Positions 10,299 to 20,243 of a stretch of 64,000 nucleotides of DNA are shown here, in pieces (position 1 is the stretch's first letter; each line of letters starts with the position of its first letter). Source of the DNA: Marinibactrum halimedae (GTDB taxonomy: Bacteria; Pseudomonadota; Gammaproteobacteria; Pseudomonadales; Cellvibrionaceae); assembly GCF_021234875.1 (NCBI RefSeq), contig NZ_JAJQVM010000025.1, positions 1 through 64,000 on the forward strand, written 5' to 3'. The notes beneath the pieces were generated by a model that saw nothing but the letters and a program-made list of their open reading frames with translations, was not told the origin of the DNA and searched no databases. The translations under genes and the position numbers were made by a program.

Positions 10299-13200
10299 TT
10301 ATGGCGCACGGAGTAACAATGGACAACCCACCGGATTACCGGGGAGAACTCGATTGGCGTACCGATGATTAAAGATAATATTAATATCTCGGATAGCATC
10401 TAAATCTACAATAGTATCATTGTTATCGTCTTCTACTCGAAGGCTCAATCGCCAACCGGTTGCCGCAACACTTCGCTCTTTGAAAGTTTGGGTTGGAAAG
10501 GCAATTTGTTCCGTTTTATTTGCGGAAATAAGTGCGGTCGCCGGACGTCTTTTCACCCAGTTATTGCCACCATCATAAAACCAAGTATCTGAAGAAAACG
10601 TTCTCACATCATCCGGTAAAACATAGTTCGACTCACCTTCTTCCGATTCAGATTCCACCACTTCATTTGCTACGTAGGGCGTTCTAAAAAAACTATGGTC
10701 ACCATAGGTTAAGAAGCCTTCGGTATAATTTCCTTCCATTTCTCCATCAATTTCGACACTAACACTCACAATCTTATCGAGGTAGGTTCCTGCATATTGA
10801 ACGCAATATTCATCGTCAATGGATGGATGCTCAGAAATTTCCGGTCCACGGTAGAAACGTGTAGCATTCCCCCCTTTACTCTTCGCGGTGTTAATACCAG
10901 TGAGGGTAATAAAACGACTGTCTTCTCTCTTTAGCGCTTTAAGTGTAGCTTGAAAGGCCTTATTTTCGTCTAGCCCAAAGCCTAGCCCAAAGTGATCGTG
11001 TTTGATGGAAAATATAGACTCACTGGGCTGCAAGATCAGCGTCCCTTTGTAGTCATGAAATGACTGCATCGCCGTCCATATATTACTGAGTTCTTTTGCT
11101 GATCGCGCACGATATATAGAGCTTCTATCGAAGTAGTCTTGATCAAACTCCTCCATCCAATGATGCTCTATTGCATTCACTGCCAACACCATTTCAAACT
11201 GAGCACGCTCGAAGAAAAACTCCGCTTCTTCCATATACTCAGTTAGTCGAGAATAATGAATTGGATCAGCAAAAAAGCGACTTGCCACCTCCGTCTTTAA
11301 TTTATAATTTTTCTGTAAAAGATCTGCCGCTTCCAATAGTAATTTCGCCAACCGATTAATTTCAACTTGCTGTCGAACTTCAGCCGCTTTGATGTCAATC
11401 AGAATAAGATTCGCTTCCAACCACATTTGCTTAATGTGTGCCGCACCCGCCACACGGGTTTTCTCTCCGTTTAACCGATGAAGTTCTACACGTTCTTCAA
11501 GTGCTAATCGCTCTTTTTCTTCCCGTAACTTCTGTTGTTTATTTCCTGAAAATAAACTGGTTAAGCTTCCTGCAAGACTACCAATTGAATTGGTCAGACC
11601 GATGGCACTTTTTTTCTTAGCAGTTTTATCACTCCCGGTAAAATTTTTAAGGATACTTGCAGAGAAGCCACCACTCACCACGCTGGTTGCCGCCGATATC
11701 AACGAAGCAACTTTATTTTTTCTGTTTTGAATACGCTCAATGTCTTTGGATAACGCAATTTGCTTATTCCCATAAGACATCATTACATTTGCCATTTTAT
11801 TGTCTAGATCACTCAGACTTTCAAGCTCTTTTGTCTTGATCTCAATTGATGCAAGCAAATTATCAAAGCGAGTATTCTGACTCTCTACAGACAGCGTTGT
11901 TTGGTCAATGACGTCCTTCTGCTGCTGAATTAAACTCTCTGCTGTGAATAAATCAGCAAAGGTACATTGCTCAGGATCTTTATCAGAGCAGATCTCTTCA
12001 CACAATTCTCCCTCACACAACTCAAGGCCGGTAATCTCTTGGAAACGATTGTTTAAGATTTGATGCCGTGCGAAGAAAGTATCCGCCACTCGATCATTGG
12101 TATACCGGTAGTTGTCGTAGCTCTCTGTTGCCCTCAATTCGCTTTGAATAGCACGATTGAGGTAACCGGAACCAGAGATGCGCTCCCTTAAAATATCGAA
12201 AGAGAATTTTTCTGGAGCGTTGGGGTCATGAAAGATGGCAATCGCATCATCACCAAAACCAATCAAATCTGTTTTACCTTCCAACCAACTTAACGTACTT
12301 CGCAAATTCTCGATGGAACGAGTAAAACTATTCACTGCCGCAGATACCGCCGAAATATCATCGGATATCTCATCAATGGCGGGTGACTGAAAGAGTGCAT
12401 CAAATTCGGTTTCGAATTTCTCCAAATCAGAAATCAGTGTCTCCAATTCAGCAATATAGCTATTGGTACTGTCTATCTGGCCTTCTAATATATCGAGCTT
12501 CGTGACGGAGGCTTTGGTGTTCGCCAGTTTTGTCATTAACTCATAGGCCAGCACAACCTCTTTGTAGCCGGTAAAACGCCCGATAACACGATCAATCTGC
12601 CCATCATCGTCCTCGTCCAGAACCGGTAGCGCCAAATCATCTTCCGCCCTTCTATACACAGGGCTATTTAACGCTCTTGTAGGCGTAAACTCTTTAAATA
12701 ATTCTGAATGCGCCTCTGTGAAACTTTTTAACTTGCCGAATGACTTATTTAATATTTCATAAGCATTATGATAATGGGCCCGCTCATCACGCAAGATATC
12801 TCCTGTATCGTACTGATTCGGCTCTCGCAAACGTACAATACGAGCCTGATCGATAAGCAAATTGGCTTCCATAATATCGCCAACGGCTCGATCATACAGA
12901 ATATCCAAGAGCAGTATTTTCAAACTCTCACTGTTGGCATTTTCCTCATCCAACATAACTTCCTTGACGTCAGACTCTACAACGTCTGCGCGATTACGCT
13001 CACGCTGACCATAAAGTGTCTCGAAGCTTGTAGAATTTTCGCCGTCAAAATCGATCCATAATGCTCTTTCTTCATTATCCCAACGATACATGAGTTCCAA
13101 GAATCGGAAAGCGGCTTCATCCTTGAGCGTATCGGTATCAGCATAGGAATAGTAAAGTCGCTTTCTGAAATTCAACGACAAATCGTTTTCATAGGTGGTA

Positions 13201-14732
13201 TACACCGCCGGAGAGAATTCAGAACAGTACTTAAGCGGGTTCTCTTGATCCATATGGTTGAGATCATCAGGGTTACATGCCGCAATTCGATAACCATAGG
13301 TATGATCGAGCTCTGGCAATCTACCAAATGAAAGCACATCCGCCCTAACTACCTCACGCCACTGCCCATAGTCAACGCTTTCTTGCAGTAAATAATGGCT
13401 TGCATAAGGTACATCTTTCCACGTAACCGTGTAAGGACCGCTGACAATTCGAGGCACCTGAGGATACAAAGGCGTATCGGCGATAGGGTAGTCTTTTGAT
13501 TCATCCACAATATCAACTCGATAAATAGTGGATTCTTGTGAGCAATAAACTGCAGCTTGGTCAAAGCACGCTTTTATTGAAAAACCATGACGACCATCTA
13601 GCCCGTTAGTATTTACCGCTAACGCCAGCCCACTGCTTGCTGGATATTCAGTGATTAACGAATATGACTCTTCACCATCCCCTTGAAAATATTGACTTAA
13701 AAAGTAGGTAATATTTTCATCAACGGCATTCCATCTGAGTTCAAATTGATGAGCTTTAGTGATTTGACCAACGCTGCTGCGCAATGTTGGGGTATCTGGT
13801 AAGGCCTCTAGAATTGCACTTTCATTCGACAGATGATAATCCGTACAATTATCGTTTAAATCAGATTGAGAAATGATATTGCAAGCTTTTACTTGGTAAA
13901 CATAGCGGCCATACTCGGGTATCGCTTTATCTTCTCCAACCTCAGCACTAAAGCTCATATTTTCGCCAGCGTACACCGCTACCCAATCTCCTTGTATATT
14001 ATTCGCATCCACACTCGCCTGCTGTAGTTCATAATAATTGGCATGCTCGACCTCTTCCCAAGTCACATTCAGTGCAGCGGCCCCAATACTGCTTCCACCT
14101 TCAGGTGTTGCAAATATTTCTATGTTTTGATCTAAGGGCAAACGAATTGAAACCACAGGACGTGGCCAATACGTGTACTCACTGCATCGGCTCGTACTAC
14201 TGCCTTCACACGCTCGGATGCGAAATTCATGTTCTACTCGGTTTTCATAGCGATCACCGGACATTGGCCTAAATTCCTGCCATGCTCCGCCTGCGACTTT
14301 CTTTTCTATTTTCTCTCGCCAGTTAACAGGCAATGGGGTCCAAGAAAAATCCCACTGACCATTAGTGTCAATACTTTTTCCATCACGGTTTTCGTATTTT
14401 AACCCTGTGATTTTGAAGTTCTGTATTGGTTTTATCCGACTGATTGAATAGTTATTACAGCTACCACTTTTAGTGTAACCCACAGCACTCGGCAGCAGAT
14501 TCACTTGACAAGGCCATGTAGGAGAAATGTTACCTCGTGTAGCAATGGCTTTTCCATCACAAAAAAGATTATAAAGAGGAGTATTCGCAATTCGGTTCCA
14601 GGAGCACCCCGGTTTTGTGTAAGTTCTAGTGGCAATTGATTCTGTGTTACTACTTTGAGCTCTGGCATCGAGAGCACCAATACTCACGACCAGCATACTC
14701 ATAAAATACAGTGTATTTTTGATGTAACTCAT
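10299..14732 (-). CDS. Secreted fibronectin-like/coiled-coil giant protein
   Basis: 1477 residues with a signal peptide ending near ALDARAQ. Residues about 100-520 form repeated beta-sandwich-like units (WTPLPVNW, LNVTWEEVEHANYYELQQA, LRWNAVDENITYFL), each with Cys-containing YQVKAC/FSIKAC strands, as in fibronectin type III modules. From about residue 700 to 1250 it is strongly helical and coiled-coil, with a Gly/Ala/Ser-rich hydrophobic stretch (ATSVVSGGFSASIL ... SIGSLAGSLTSLF) that could be membrane-active. The C-terminus is again beta-rich. Pairing with an SpvB/RHS protein suggests a Tc-like two-component system in which this would be the binding or channel part; that is inference from position and helical content, since I see no clear TcA signature. 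A TTGACA box lies upstream. Confidence 0.7.
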   Translation of the reverse strand: MSYIKNTLYFMSMLVVSIGALDARAQSSNTESIATRTYTKPGCSWNRIANTPLYNLFCDGKAIATRGNISPTWPCQVNLLPSAVGYTKSGSCNNYSISRIKPIQNFKITGLKYENRDGKSIDTNGQWDFSWTPLPVNWREKIEKKVAGGAWQEFRPMSGDRYENRVEHEFRIRACEGSSTSRCSEYTYWPRPVVSIRLPLDQNIEIFATPEGGSSIGAAALNVTWEEVEHANYYELQQASVDANNIQGDWVAVYAGENMSFSAEVGEDKAIPEYGRYVYQVKACNIISQSDLNDNCTDYHLSNESAILEALPDTPTLRSSVGQITKAHQFELRWNAVDENITYFLSQYFQGDGEESYSLITEYPASSGLALAVNTNGLDGRHGFSIKACFDQAAVYCSQESTIYRVDIVDESKDYPIADTPLYPQVPRIVSGPYTVTWKDVPYASHYLLQESVDYGQWREVVRADVLSFGRLPELDHTYGYRIAACNPDDLNHMDQENPLKYCSEFSPAVYTTYENDLSLNFRKRLYYSYADTDTLKDEAAFRFLELMYRWDNEERALWIDFDGENSTSFETLYGQRERNRADVVESDVKEVMLDEENANSESLKILLLDILYDRAVGDIMEANLLIDQARIVRLREPNQYDTGDILRDERAHYHNAYEILNKSFGKLKSFTEAHSELFKEFTPTRALNSPVYRRAEDDLALPVLDEDDDGQIDRVIGRFTGYKEVVLAYELMTKLANTKASVTKLDILEGQIDSTNSYIAELETLISDLEKFETEFDALFQSPAIDEISDDISAVSAAVNSFTRSIENLRSTLSWLEGKTDLIGFGDDAIAIFHDPNAPEKFSFDILRERISGSGYLNRAIQSELRATESYDNYRYTNDRVADTFFARHQILNNRFQEITGLELCEGELCEEICSDKDPEQCTFADLFTAESLIQQQKDVIDQTTLSVESQNTRFDNLLASIEIKTKELESLSDLDNKMANVMMSYGNKQIALSKDIERIQNRKNKVASLISAATSVVSGGFSASILKNFTGSDKTAKKKSAIGLTNSIGSLAGSLTSLFSGNKQQKLREEKERLALEERVELHRLNGEKTRVAGAAHIKQMWLEANLILIDIKAAEVRQQVEINRLAKLLLEAADLLQKNYKLKTEVASRFFADPIHYSRLTEYMEEAEFFFERAQFEMVLAVNAIEHHWMEEFDQDYFDRSSIYRARSAKELSNIWTAMQSFHDYKGTLILQPSESIFSIKHDHFGLGFGLDENKAFQATLKALKREDSRFITLTGINTAKSKGGNATRFYRGPEISEHPSIDDEYCVQYAGTYLDKIVSVSVEIDGEMEGNYTEGFLTYGDHSFFRTPYVANEVVESESEEGESNYVLPDDVRTFSSDTWFYDGGNNWVKRRPATALISANKTEQIAFPTQTFKERSVAATGWRLSLRVEDDNNDTIVDLDAIRDINIIFNHRYANRVLPGNPVGCPLLLRAP

Positions 14733-15423
14733 TATAAGTTCACCCTTAATTCATATTGTTAAACATTAATAAAATAGAACAACATAACCACACCCCTAAA
14801 AAATCTAGGAGCGGCTACTTGTTTGAAATAACTTATGAAGAAATATTGTCAACAGGTCTTTAATTTTGATTGAAAAAAACCTTTATATAGGCATCTACCC
14901 TTAAACCATCACTTCCTTATCGTCTCCTTCTAAATAATTCCTTTTGTTCACAGAACGATGCACCTTAGAAAGAACAAGAGAAACATGTACAAAAACCAAT
15001 CCAATAAAATTGAGAAGAGCTCATACATGTATATCATCCGATATATCAAAAAATAGACCTCCCCAACACAATCAAGTAAAAATCCACTTAAGTGCTGATT
15101 TTGAGGAAAAATTCTCTGAGTATTACAGTAATTTTTATTATGATGCTATTTACGGAAGGGGAAGATCAGAGCAAGCATCAACTTTACGATTTTCCCTATA
15201 TCGCTTAATGGAGGTTTAATCGACTTTCTTCTAAGTGCGTAAATCAAGTTTATTCTAATGTGAAAAACTGGTAAGATGAATGACACTTCTGATTAATTAG
15301 GAGTGAACAGATCTGATCACAGCACTGGAATACCGCATGACTTTCCGGTCAGAAACTGTGCAGATCAACACATAGATTGAATGGAAATCATCTACTGTTA
15401 AAACAAAAGGAGAGGTAAATTCC
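14733..15423. other. 690-bp divergent intergenic region
   Basis: AT-rich spacer between the giant-protein gene (minus) and the araC-like gene (plus). It holds the TTGACA box at 14847-14852. A 91-codon open frame at 14944-15219 has no clear ribosome site and low-complexity, basic, gene-unlike composition; I do not call it. CAGATCTGATCA near 15309-15320 is a partly palindromic operator candidate upstream of the regulator gene. Confidence 0.4.
14847..14852 (-). promoter_or_regulatory. Candidate -35 box of the giant coiled-coil protein gene
   Basis: Perfect TTGACA on the minus strand about 115 bp upstream of the 14732 start. The matching -10 (TATTTC at 16 bp spacing) is poor, so the gene may need an activator; an AraC-family gene starts 690 bp away on the other side. 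Confidence 0.3.
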
Positions 15424-16410
15424 ATGAGTTCCGAAAAATACTTTTATCTTTGTCGACAAGAATTCAACAAGATACTTTCATCTGCAACAAAAAATTCTGA
15501 AAAAAACTCCAAAAAAGAAAACCAAACTGTTTCCACCACCGTAGATTTAAAGGCTTGTTTCGACTTATGCAATCATTTTTTTGATAAAAGTAATGAAGAA
15601 AGCTTTGGTTTTTCGCAACGGCCACTTAAGCGTGGAACAAATGACTTTGTTTATTCCGGTGTTCTGCGTTGTACTTCTGTTAAAGAGGCATTGTTCTTCG
15701 TCGCCCAAGCGTTTAATGTCGCTCATGGAGGAGATTACAATTTTGTAACTTGTTGTAGCGACTTCACTAAGTATATAGTCAATGATGAGAGCTTTCATTA
15801 TCAAAAAGACGAAAACCCACTGATTATCGAACTCGCCTTATTACAGCTCTATATCACTCTCTGTTATTTATCTAATTTTACTCTTGAGCTTTCTGCTTTT
15901 TATACCAAAAGAAAACAACCCATTCGTAACAGCAAATTATTAAGTGCGTTTAAATGCCCAATTCATTATGAGCATTCACAATATGAATTGATTTTTAAAA
16001 ATACTCATTCACAAAAAACACTAAAAAAAGCAAGTTTAAACGAGATAAAGCTCCAAGCTATTCCCGGCTATCTACGTCATATTCTGTCCACCTCAACCAT
16101 TAATAACTTGTCAGATAAGTACCTTATTTTTGAAGTGGAGAAAGCCATTCGAAACGGCATACTGAGCCAGCAAAAAGTTGCCGAGATTTTAGCCATGAGC
16201 GCCCCCACACTAAGAAGACGACTTAACTTAGCAAATACGAATTTCAGGAGTATTTCCGATAGGGTGCTGTCAGAGCTAACTGCTGAACTTATGAGAAAGA
16301 ACATGGATCATCAGAAAATATCAGAGCTACTCGGTTACTCAGATATACGCAGTTACCGGAGAGCCTATAAACGCTGGTTTAATAATAAACCAGCGCTCAA
16401 TAACAGGTAA
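15424..16410 (+). CDS. AraC-family transcriptional regulator
   Basis: 328 residues, start ATG preceded by AAAAGGAGAGG. The N-terminal two thirds resembles the ligand or dimerisation region of the arabinose-binding-type group (long alpha/beta stretch, no Cys or metal motif). The C-terminal ~95 residues carry two helix-turn-helices: QQKVAEILAMSAPTLRRRL and then HQKISELLGYSDIRSYRRAY, the typical AraC signature with conserved GYSD. It stands alone and diverges from the giant secreted-protein genes, which it may regulate; this is inferred only from position. A perfect 10-bp inverted repeat in its last codons (16372-16395) may act as terminator, and the opposite gene ends 8 bp away. Confidence 0.85.
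   Translation: MSSEKYFYLCRQEFNKILSSATKNSEKNSKKENQTVSTTVDLKACFDLCNHFFDKSNEESFGFSQRPLKRGTNDFVYSGVLRCTSVKEALFFVAQAFNVAHGGDYNFVTCCSDFTKYIVNDESFHYQKDENPLIIELALLQLYITLCYLSNFTLELSAFYTKRKQPIRNSKLLSAFKCPIHYEHSQYELIFKNTHSQKTLKKASLNEIKLQAIPGYLRHILSTSTINNLSDKYLIFEVEKAIRNGILSQQKVAEILAMSAPTLRRRLNLANTNFRSISDRVLSELTAELMRKNMDHQKISELLGYSDIRSYRRAYKRWFNNKPALNNR
16372..16395. terminator. Hairpin at the convergent gene ends
   Basis: CGCTGGTTTA and TAAACCAGCG form a perfect 10-bp stem with loop ATAA, inside the last codons of the AraC-like gene and just before the convergent flavoprotein gene. There is no clear U-tract, so termination is only probable. Confidence 0.4.
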
Positions 16411-16418
16411 CACTCACA

Positions 16419-17663
16419 CTACACAAATTCCGCTGCCGCCGCAGCGGACGCCCACGCCCATTGAAAATTAAACCCGCCCAAATGCCCTGTTACATCCACT
16501 ACTTCTCCGATAAAAAATAAGCCTTTTTGTTTTTTTACTTCCATGGTTTTTGAGGAAAGTTCATCGGTATCCACGCCCCCTAAAGTGACCTCTGCCGTAC
16601 GATAGCCTTCGATTCCGGCGGGGATGAGCATCCAATGGCTTAACTGTTCAGCAAACGACTTAAGCTTTTTTGTGCTCAATTGATTCATCGGTACACTGGG
16701 GCACCACCAATCCGTCAGCACCTGCGCCATTTGTTTTGTCATTTTTTCAGACACAATGGTTTTTAATTCTGCCTTCGGGCGTTCTTGTTGTTTTTGATAC
16801 AACCATTGGTCAACATCGATATCCGGTAATAAATTAATAAATACTTCATCTCCGGGTTTCCAATACGACGAGATTTGCAAAATGGCTGGGCCACTTAAGC
16901 CTCGATGAGTAAATAATAGGTTTTCTCTAAAAACCGTATTATTGCAAGACACGGAAATATCTATCGAACTTCCGCTCAATACAGATAAGCGCTCTAGCAT
17001 CGCCTTGCTTAACGTAAACGGAACTAAAGCCGCCGTTCTCGGCTTTAAGGTTAACTCAAATTGTTGAGCGATATCGTAACCAAACCCTGTGGCGCCCATG
17101 GTGGGAATGGAAAGGCCCCCGGTTGCCACCACCAAAGATTGGCAATCAATCTCGCCCAAAGAGGTGCTGACTCTATAACGGCTGCCCTGTTCTCCCATAT
17201 CTTTATTTACCGATATTTCATGAACCGTACAGCGTGTTTCTACTTGTGCTCCGGCTTCTTCACACTCTTTCAATAGCATGTGAACAATATCCGAGGCTTT
17301 ATTATCACAAAATAATTGCCCAAGCTTTTTCTCGTGGTAAGGGATCTCGTGCTTACTCACCAATTCAATAAAATCCCACTGGGTATACCGCGATAATGCG
17401 GATTTACAAAAATGTTCATTATCGGATAAAAAATTATTGGGCTCTGTGTACATATTGGTGAAATTACAACGGCCACCACCGGACATCAGGATTTTCTTTC
17501 CAACTTTATTGGCGTGGTCCACCACCATAACAGATCGACCACGAGCACCCGCTTTGGCAGCACACATTAAACCGGCAGCACCCGCACCGATAATTAACAC
17601 ATCAACTTTTATTGTATCCATTACTGCATTGGCCACAGAGGCATCCGTACAAACTTTACTCAT
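16419..17663 (-). CDS. NAD(P)/FAD-dependent oxidoreductase, HI0933/YhiN family
   Basis: 414 residues. Near the N-terminus is the dinucleotide-binding GxGxxG motif (VLIIGAGAAGLMCA) after a short extension; translation may instead begin at the internal MDTIKVDV. The family markers follow: GKKILMSGGGRCNFTN, a second glycine-rich stretch (LVVATGGLSIPTMGATGFGYDIA), and a C-terminal GEVVDVTGHLGGFNFQWAWASA. Such proteins are FAD flavoproteins of mostly unproven role (BaiN-like 2-oxidoreduction in some bacteria). Length is normal and the key motifs are intact. It is transcribed alone, convergent with the AraC-like gene, and lies 75 bp downstream of the LysR gene. Confidence 0.9.
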   Translation of the reverse strand: MSKVCTDASVANAVMDTIKVDVLIIGAGAAGLMCAAKAGARGRSVMVVDHANKVGKKILMSGGGRCNFTNMYTEPNNFLSDNEHFCKSALSRYTQWDFIELVSKHEIPYHEKKLGQLFCDNKASDIVHMLLKECEEAGAQVETRCTVHEISVNKDMGEQGSRYRVSTSLGEIDCQSLVVATGGLSIPTMGATGFGYDIAQQFELTLKPRTAALVPFTLSKAMLERLSVLSGSSIDISVSCNNTVFRENLLFTHRGLSGPAILQISSYWKPGDEVFINLLPDIDVDQWLYQKQQERPKAELKTIVSEKMTKQMAQVLTDWWCPSVPMNQLSTKKLKSFAEQLSHWMLIPAGIEGYRTAEVTLGGVDTDELSSKTMEVKKQKGLFFIGEVVDVTGHLGGFNFQWAWASAAAAAEFV

Positions 17664-17687
17664 AACACGCTATTACTTTTATTTCTT

Positions 17688-17762
17688 GTTATCGACAATT
17701 ATTTTTCGTTACCGACGACTATTTTTCGTTACCGACGACTATTTTTCGTTACCGACGACAAT
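17688..17762. repeat. 20-bp tandem repeat at the 3' end of the LysR gene
   Basis: The unit CGTTACCGACGACTATTTTT occurs as two exact copies, with one diverged partial copy before them (TTATCGACAATTATTTTT) and one partial copy after. The last unit runs into the LysR coding region: the stop codon and the residues GNEK are made by the repeat. It looks like replication slippage that shifted the stop or the spacer length. Confidence 0.85.
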
Positions 17763-18638
17763 GGATTTTCGACACAGGTCCAACCAACGCTCAATGCCCG
17801 CACTGCGATATTTATGACGATGCAAAATAAAATAAAATTTACGATCCCACTGTCGGTGAGGAACCGCAATCGGCACTAAAGACTTCCGCCCAAAGGCTTC
17901 CTGAAGGGTTATCTCAGACAAGCAACCCACTCCCAAACCCTCTTGAACAGCACGTTTAATGGCTTCGGTGTGTTGTAGCTCTAAGCGAATGGTCAACTCT
18001 GGCAAAATACCATGCATGGCTCTGTCGAACGCTTGGCGTGTTCCAGACCCTGGCTCACGAACAATCCACTGTTCTGCCAGTAAGTCTTCATCAGTGACGG
18101 TTTCACGTTGCGCGAGTGGATGATCAGGGGCCGTGAAAATGACCAAGTCATCGTCCATCCATTCATACACATCCAAATCACTGTGGTTCAGCTCCCCTTC
18201 GATAAGCCCCATATCCAATTCAAAGTGCAGCACTTTATCCACGATGGTTTGCGTATTCGCCACTTCCAAGTTGACTTTAGCCCCTGGGTTCTGAGCCATA
18301 TACTCGGCCATTAAGCCCACCGCAATGTAGTTACCGATGGTAAGCGTAGCCCCAATATTCAAATCACCCGGCTTTTGGTGTTTAGCGAAAGCCTGTTCCA
18401 TATCTTGTGCTTGCGCCAACAAGGCTTCCGCCTGAGGTCTCAGCAAGCGGCCCAGCTCATTCAATTTCAATCGTTTTCCTGCACGATCAAATAATCGCAC
18501 ATTGTATTGCGTCTCCAGCTCTTTTAACGCACTGCTGGCAGCCGATTGAGACATAGCCAAACTGTCCGCCGCACGCGTAATGTTTTCAAACTGAGCCGTA
18601 GCCAAAAAAACCTGCAACTGTCGAAGCGTAAAGTGCAC
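17739..18638 (-). CDS. finR: LysR-family regulator, FinR-like
   Basis: 299 residues. The N-terminal winged helix reads TLRQLQVFLATAQFENITRAADSLAMSQSAASSALKELE in short pieces typical of LysR (AA-x-x-L-x-x-SQ-x-x-x-S). Residues ~90-290 form the inducer-binding domain. It is divergent from the ferredoxin-NADP reductase gene at 18927; in Pseudomonas the LysR protein FinR sits in this place and activates fpr under oxidative stress, so I infer that role. The C-terminal end is made by a tandem repeat. The 288-bp gap to fpr would hold the operators. Confidence 0.75.
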   Translation of the reverse strand: MHFTLRQLQVFLATAQFENITRAADSLAMSQSAASSALKELETQYNVRLFDRAGKRLKLNELGRLLRPQAEALLAQAQDMEQAFAKHQKPGDLNIGATLTIGNYIAVGLMAEYMAQNPGAKVNLEVANTQTIVDKVLHFELDMGLIEGELNHSDLDVYEWMDDDLVIFTAPDHPLAQRETVTDEDLLAEQWIVREPGSGTRQAFDRAMHGILPELTIRLELQHTEAIKRAVQEGLGVGCLSEITLQEAFGRKSLVPIAVPHRQWDRKFYFILHRHKYRSAGIERWLDLCRKSIVVGNEK

Positions 18639-18926
18639 AACCTCCTCCTTAATTAGACTGAGGCCCTCTCATGCCTTGAGGCTATGAGAAACCCTAACGG
18701 TATACCTCTCTATTTTAATCTACAAAACCGATAAACAAAAGCAAACATATTCATTTTACTGGATAGGGAGTTGAACATAATCTACTCCCAACGATGGAGA
18801 AGCGCTCACAAAGGCGCCCAAAGAGCACTATCTCGCCGCACAAACCCCTGTTCAGCCAAACGGCATTCACTCATGGGTACTCATAGAAAGCGGCAATCAA
18901 CCGAATTCAGAGTGAGAACATTATTC

Positions 18927-19700
18927 ATGGCAAAATTGATTACAGAAACCGTTACCCACGTTCACCACTGGAATGAAAGCTTATTCAGTTTTCGTACCAG
19001 CCGTGGTTCATCCCTTCGTTTTGAAAATGGCCATTTTGTGATGGTCGGATTAGAAGTGGAAGGCAAACCACTGATGCGTGCCTACAGTATTGCCAGCCCT
19101 AATTATGAAGAAGAGCTGGAATTCTTCAGCATTAAAGTGCCCGATGGCCCATTAACCTCTCGCCTGCAAAACATTGCACCGGGTGACCAAATCTTAATTA
19201 GCACCAAACCAACCGGAACATTAGTACCTGGGCACTTATTGCCAGGTAAAAACTTGTACTTGCTGAGCACAGGTACCGGCCTTGCGCCTTTTATGAGCAT
19301 TATTCGTGACCCAGAAATTTATGAGCTATATGAAAAAGTCGTATTGGTACACGGCGTGCGTACCGTTTCTGAGTTGGCCTACCAAGATTTAATTAAAAAT
19401 CAGTTGCCCCAAAACGAGTTTTTCGGCGAAGTCATTAAAGAGAAACTGATTTACTACCCAACGGTAACGCGAGAGTCTTATCACAACGAAGGGCGACTGA
19501 CTGATTTAATGACCAGCGGCAAACTCTTTGATGACATCGGTTTACCGGCCATGAATTTGGAAGATGATCGCTTCATGATTTGCGGCAGCCCAAGCATGTT
19601 AAAAGACACCTGCGCTATTCTGGATGAGCGAGGGTTCACCGAAAGCCGCCACGGACAGCAAGCGCATTATGTGATTGAGCGTGCGTTTGTGGAGCAATAA
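18927..19700 (+). CDS. fpr: Ferredoxin-NADP(+) reductase
   Basis: 257 residues from the ATG at 18927. The frame stays open upstream to 18771, but that extension is basic, repetitive and unlike the family, so I reject it. FAD binding is shown by RAYSIAS, and NADP binding by LLSTGTGLAPFMSI and the CGSPSMLKD segment; the C-terminus ends YVIERAFVEQ, a common Fpr ending. The enzyme transfers electrons between NADPH and ferredoxin or flavodoxin and supports Fe-S repair and redox stress response. Divergent from a FinR-like regulator. A short hairpin follows the stop. Confidence 0.93.
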   Translation: MAKLITETVTHVHHWNESLFSFRTSRGSSLRFENGHFVMVGLEVEGKPLMRAYSIASPNYEEELEFFSIKVPDGPLTSRLQNIAPGDQILISTKPTGTLVPGHLLPGKNLYLLSTGTGLAPFMSIIRDPEIYELYEKVVLVHGVRTVSELAYQDLIKNQLPQNEFFGEVIKEKLIYYPTVTRESYHNEGRLTDLMTSGKLFDDIGLPAMNLEDDRFMICGSPSMLKDTCAILDERGFTESRHGQQAHYVIERAFVEQ

Positions 19701-19762
19701 ATATATAGCCACTGACCTCGGTGGCTACTCCCTCTCAATTAATGCTCTATTTATTTAACGCT

Positions 19763-20221
19763 CTATTCTTTACTCTCTTCGACTGCCTTCTTTTCCGCAT
19801 CTTTGCGCTTTTTTGCCCGATACGAAAGCGGATAAAACACAATACAAATGAGCGTCATCACTAGAGGCAAAAACCAAAATTGGAAAAAAGTATGAATGCG
19901 GTGTTTATTTTTATCCGTTGGGTGTAAAAGAACCGTCACTTCATCACCAATAGTGGATTCACACCATTTTTTCTTGCTCCATTTAAAATCCCCTTTTACC
20001 TTTAACCCTTCTACCGTAACGGCAACCGGCCCCCAAGATACTTTGGCATTTGTACCAGAACGACGATGACGATAACACTCTTCGATGATAGCGCGGGCGG
20101 GTGTAGCAGAAGTTAACAATGAAATACGATCGACAATGAACCAAATCGACAGAGGAATGGGCGCCAATAAGATAACGATAAAAAGTGCACCGATGCTGTA
20201 CCCAAGCACTTTGGCGATCAT
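19763..20221 (-). CDS. DUF3592-like membrane protein
   Basis: 152 residues with one transmembrane helix at each end (residues ~6-30 and ~110-130) and a small beta-rich domain between them (AIIEECYRHRRSGTNAKVSWGPVAV ... GDEVTVLLHPTDKNKHRI). The pattern of a short domain with a V-x-V-x-x-x-P segment between two helices is that of DUF3592. The C-terminal tail is very rich in Lys and Glu. No function is known. It is followed on its upstream side by the oxygenase gene 22 bp away, so the two may share a transcript. Confidence 0.6.
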   Translation of the reverse strand: MIAKVLGYSIGALFIVILLAPIPLSIWFIVDRISLLTSATPARAIIEECYRHRRSGTNAKVSWGPVAVTVEGLKVKGDFKWSKKKWCESTIGDEVTVLLHPTDKNKHRIHTFFQFWFLPLVMTLICIVFYPLSYRAKKRKDAEKKAVEESKE

Positions 20222-20243
20222 AATTATCCCTCATTAATGACGT

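Noticed and set aside
14944..15219. A 91-codon plus-strand open frame
   Set aside because: No ribosome site, odd composition and no recognisable motif; likely chance.
18771..18926. N-terminal extension of fpr
   Set aside because: The 52 extra residues are basic and repetitive and precede the family's normal start MAKLITETV; the ATG at 18927 is preferred.
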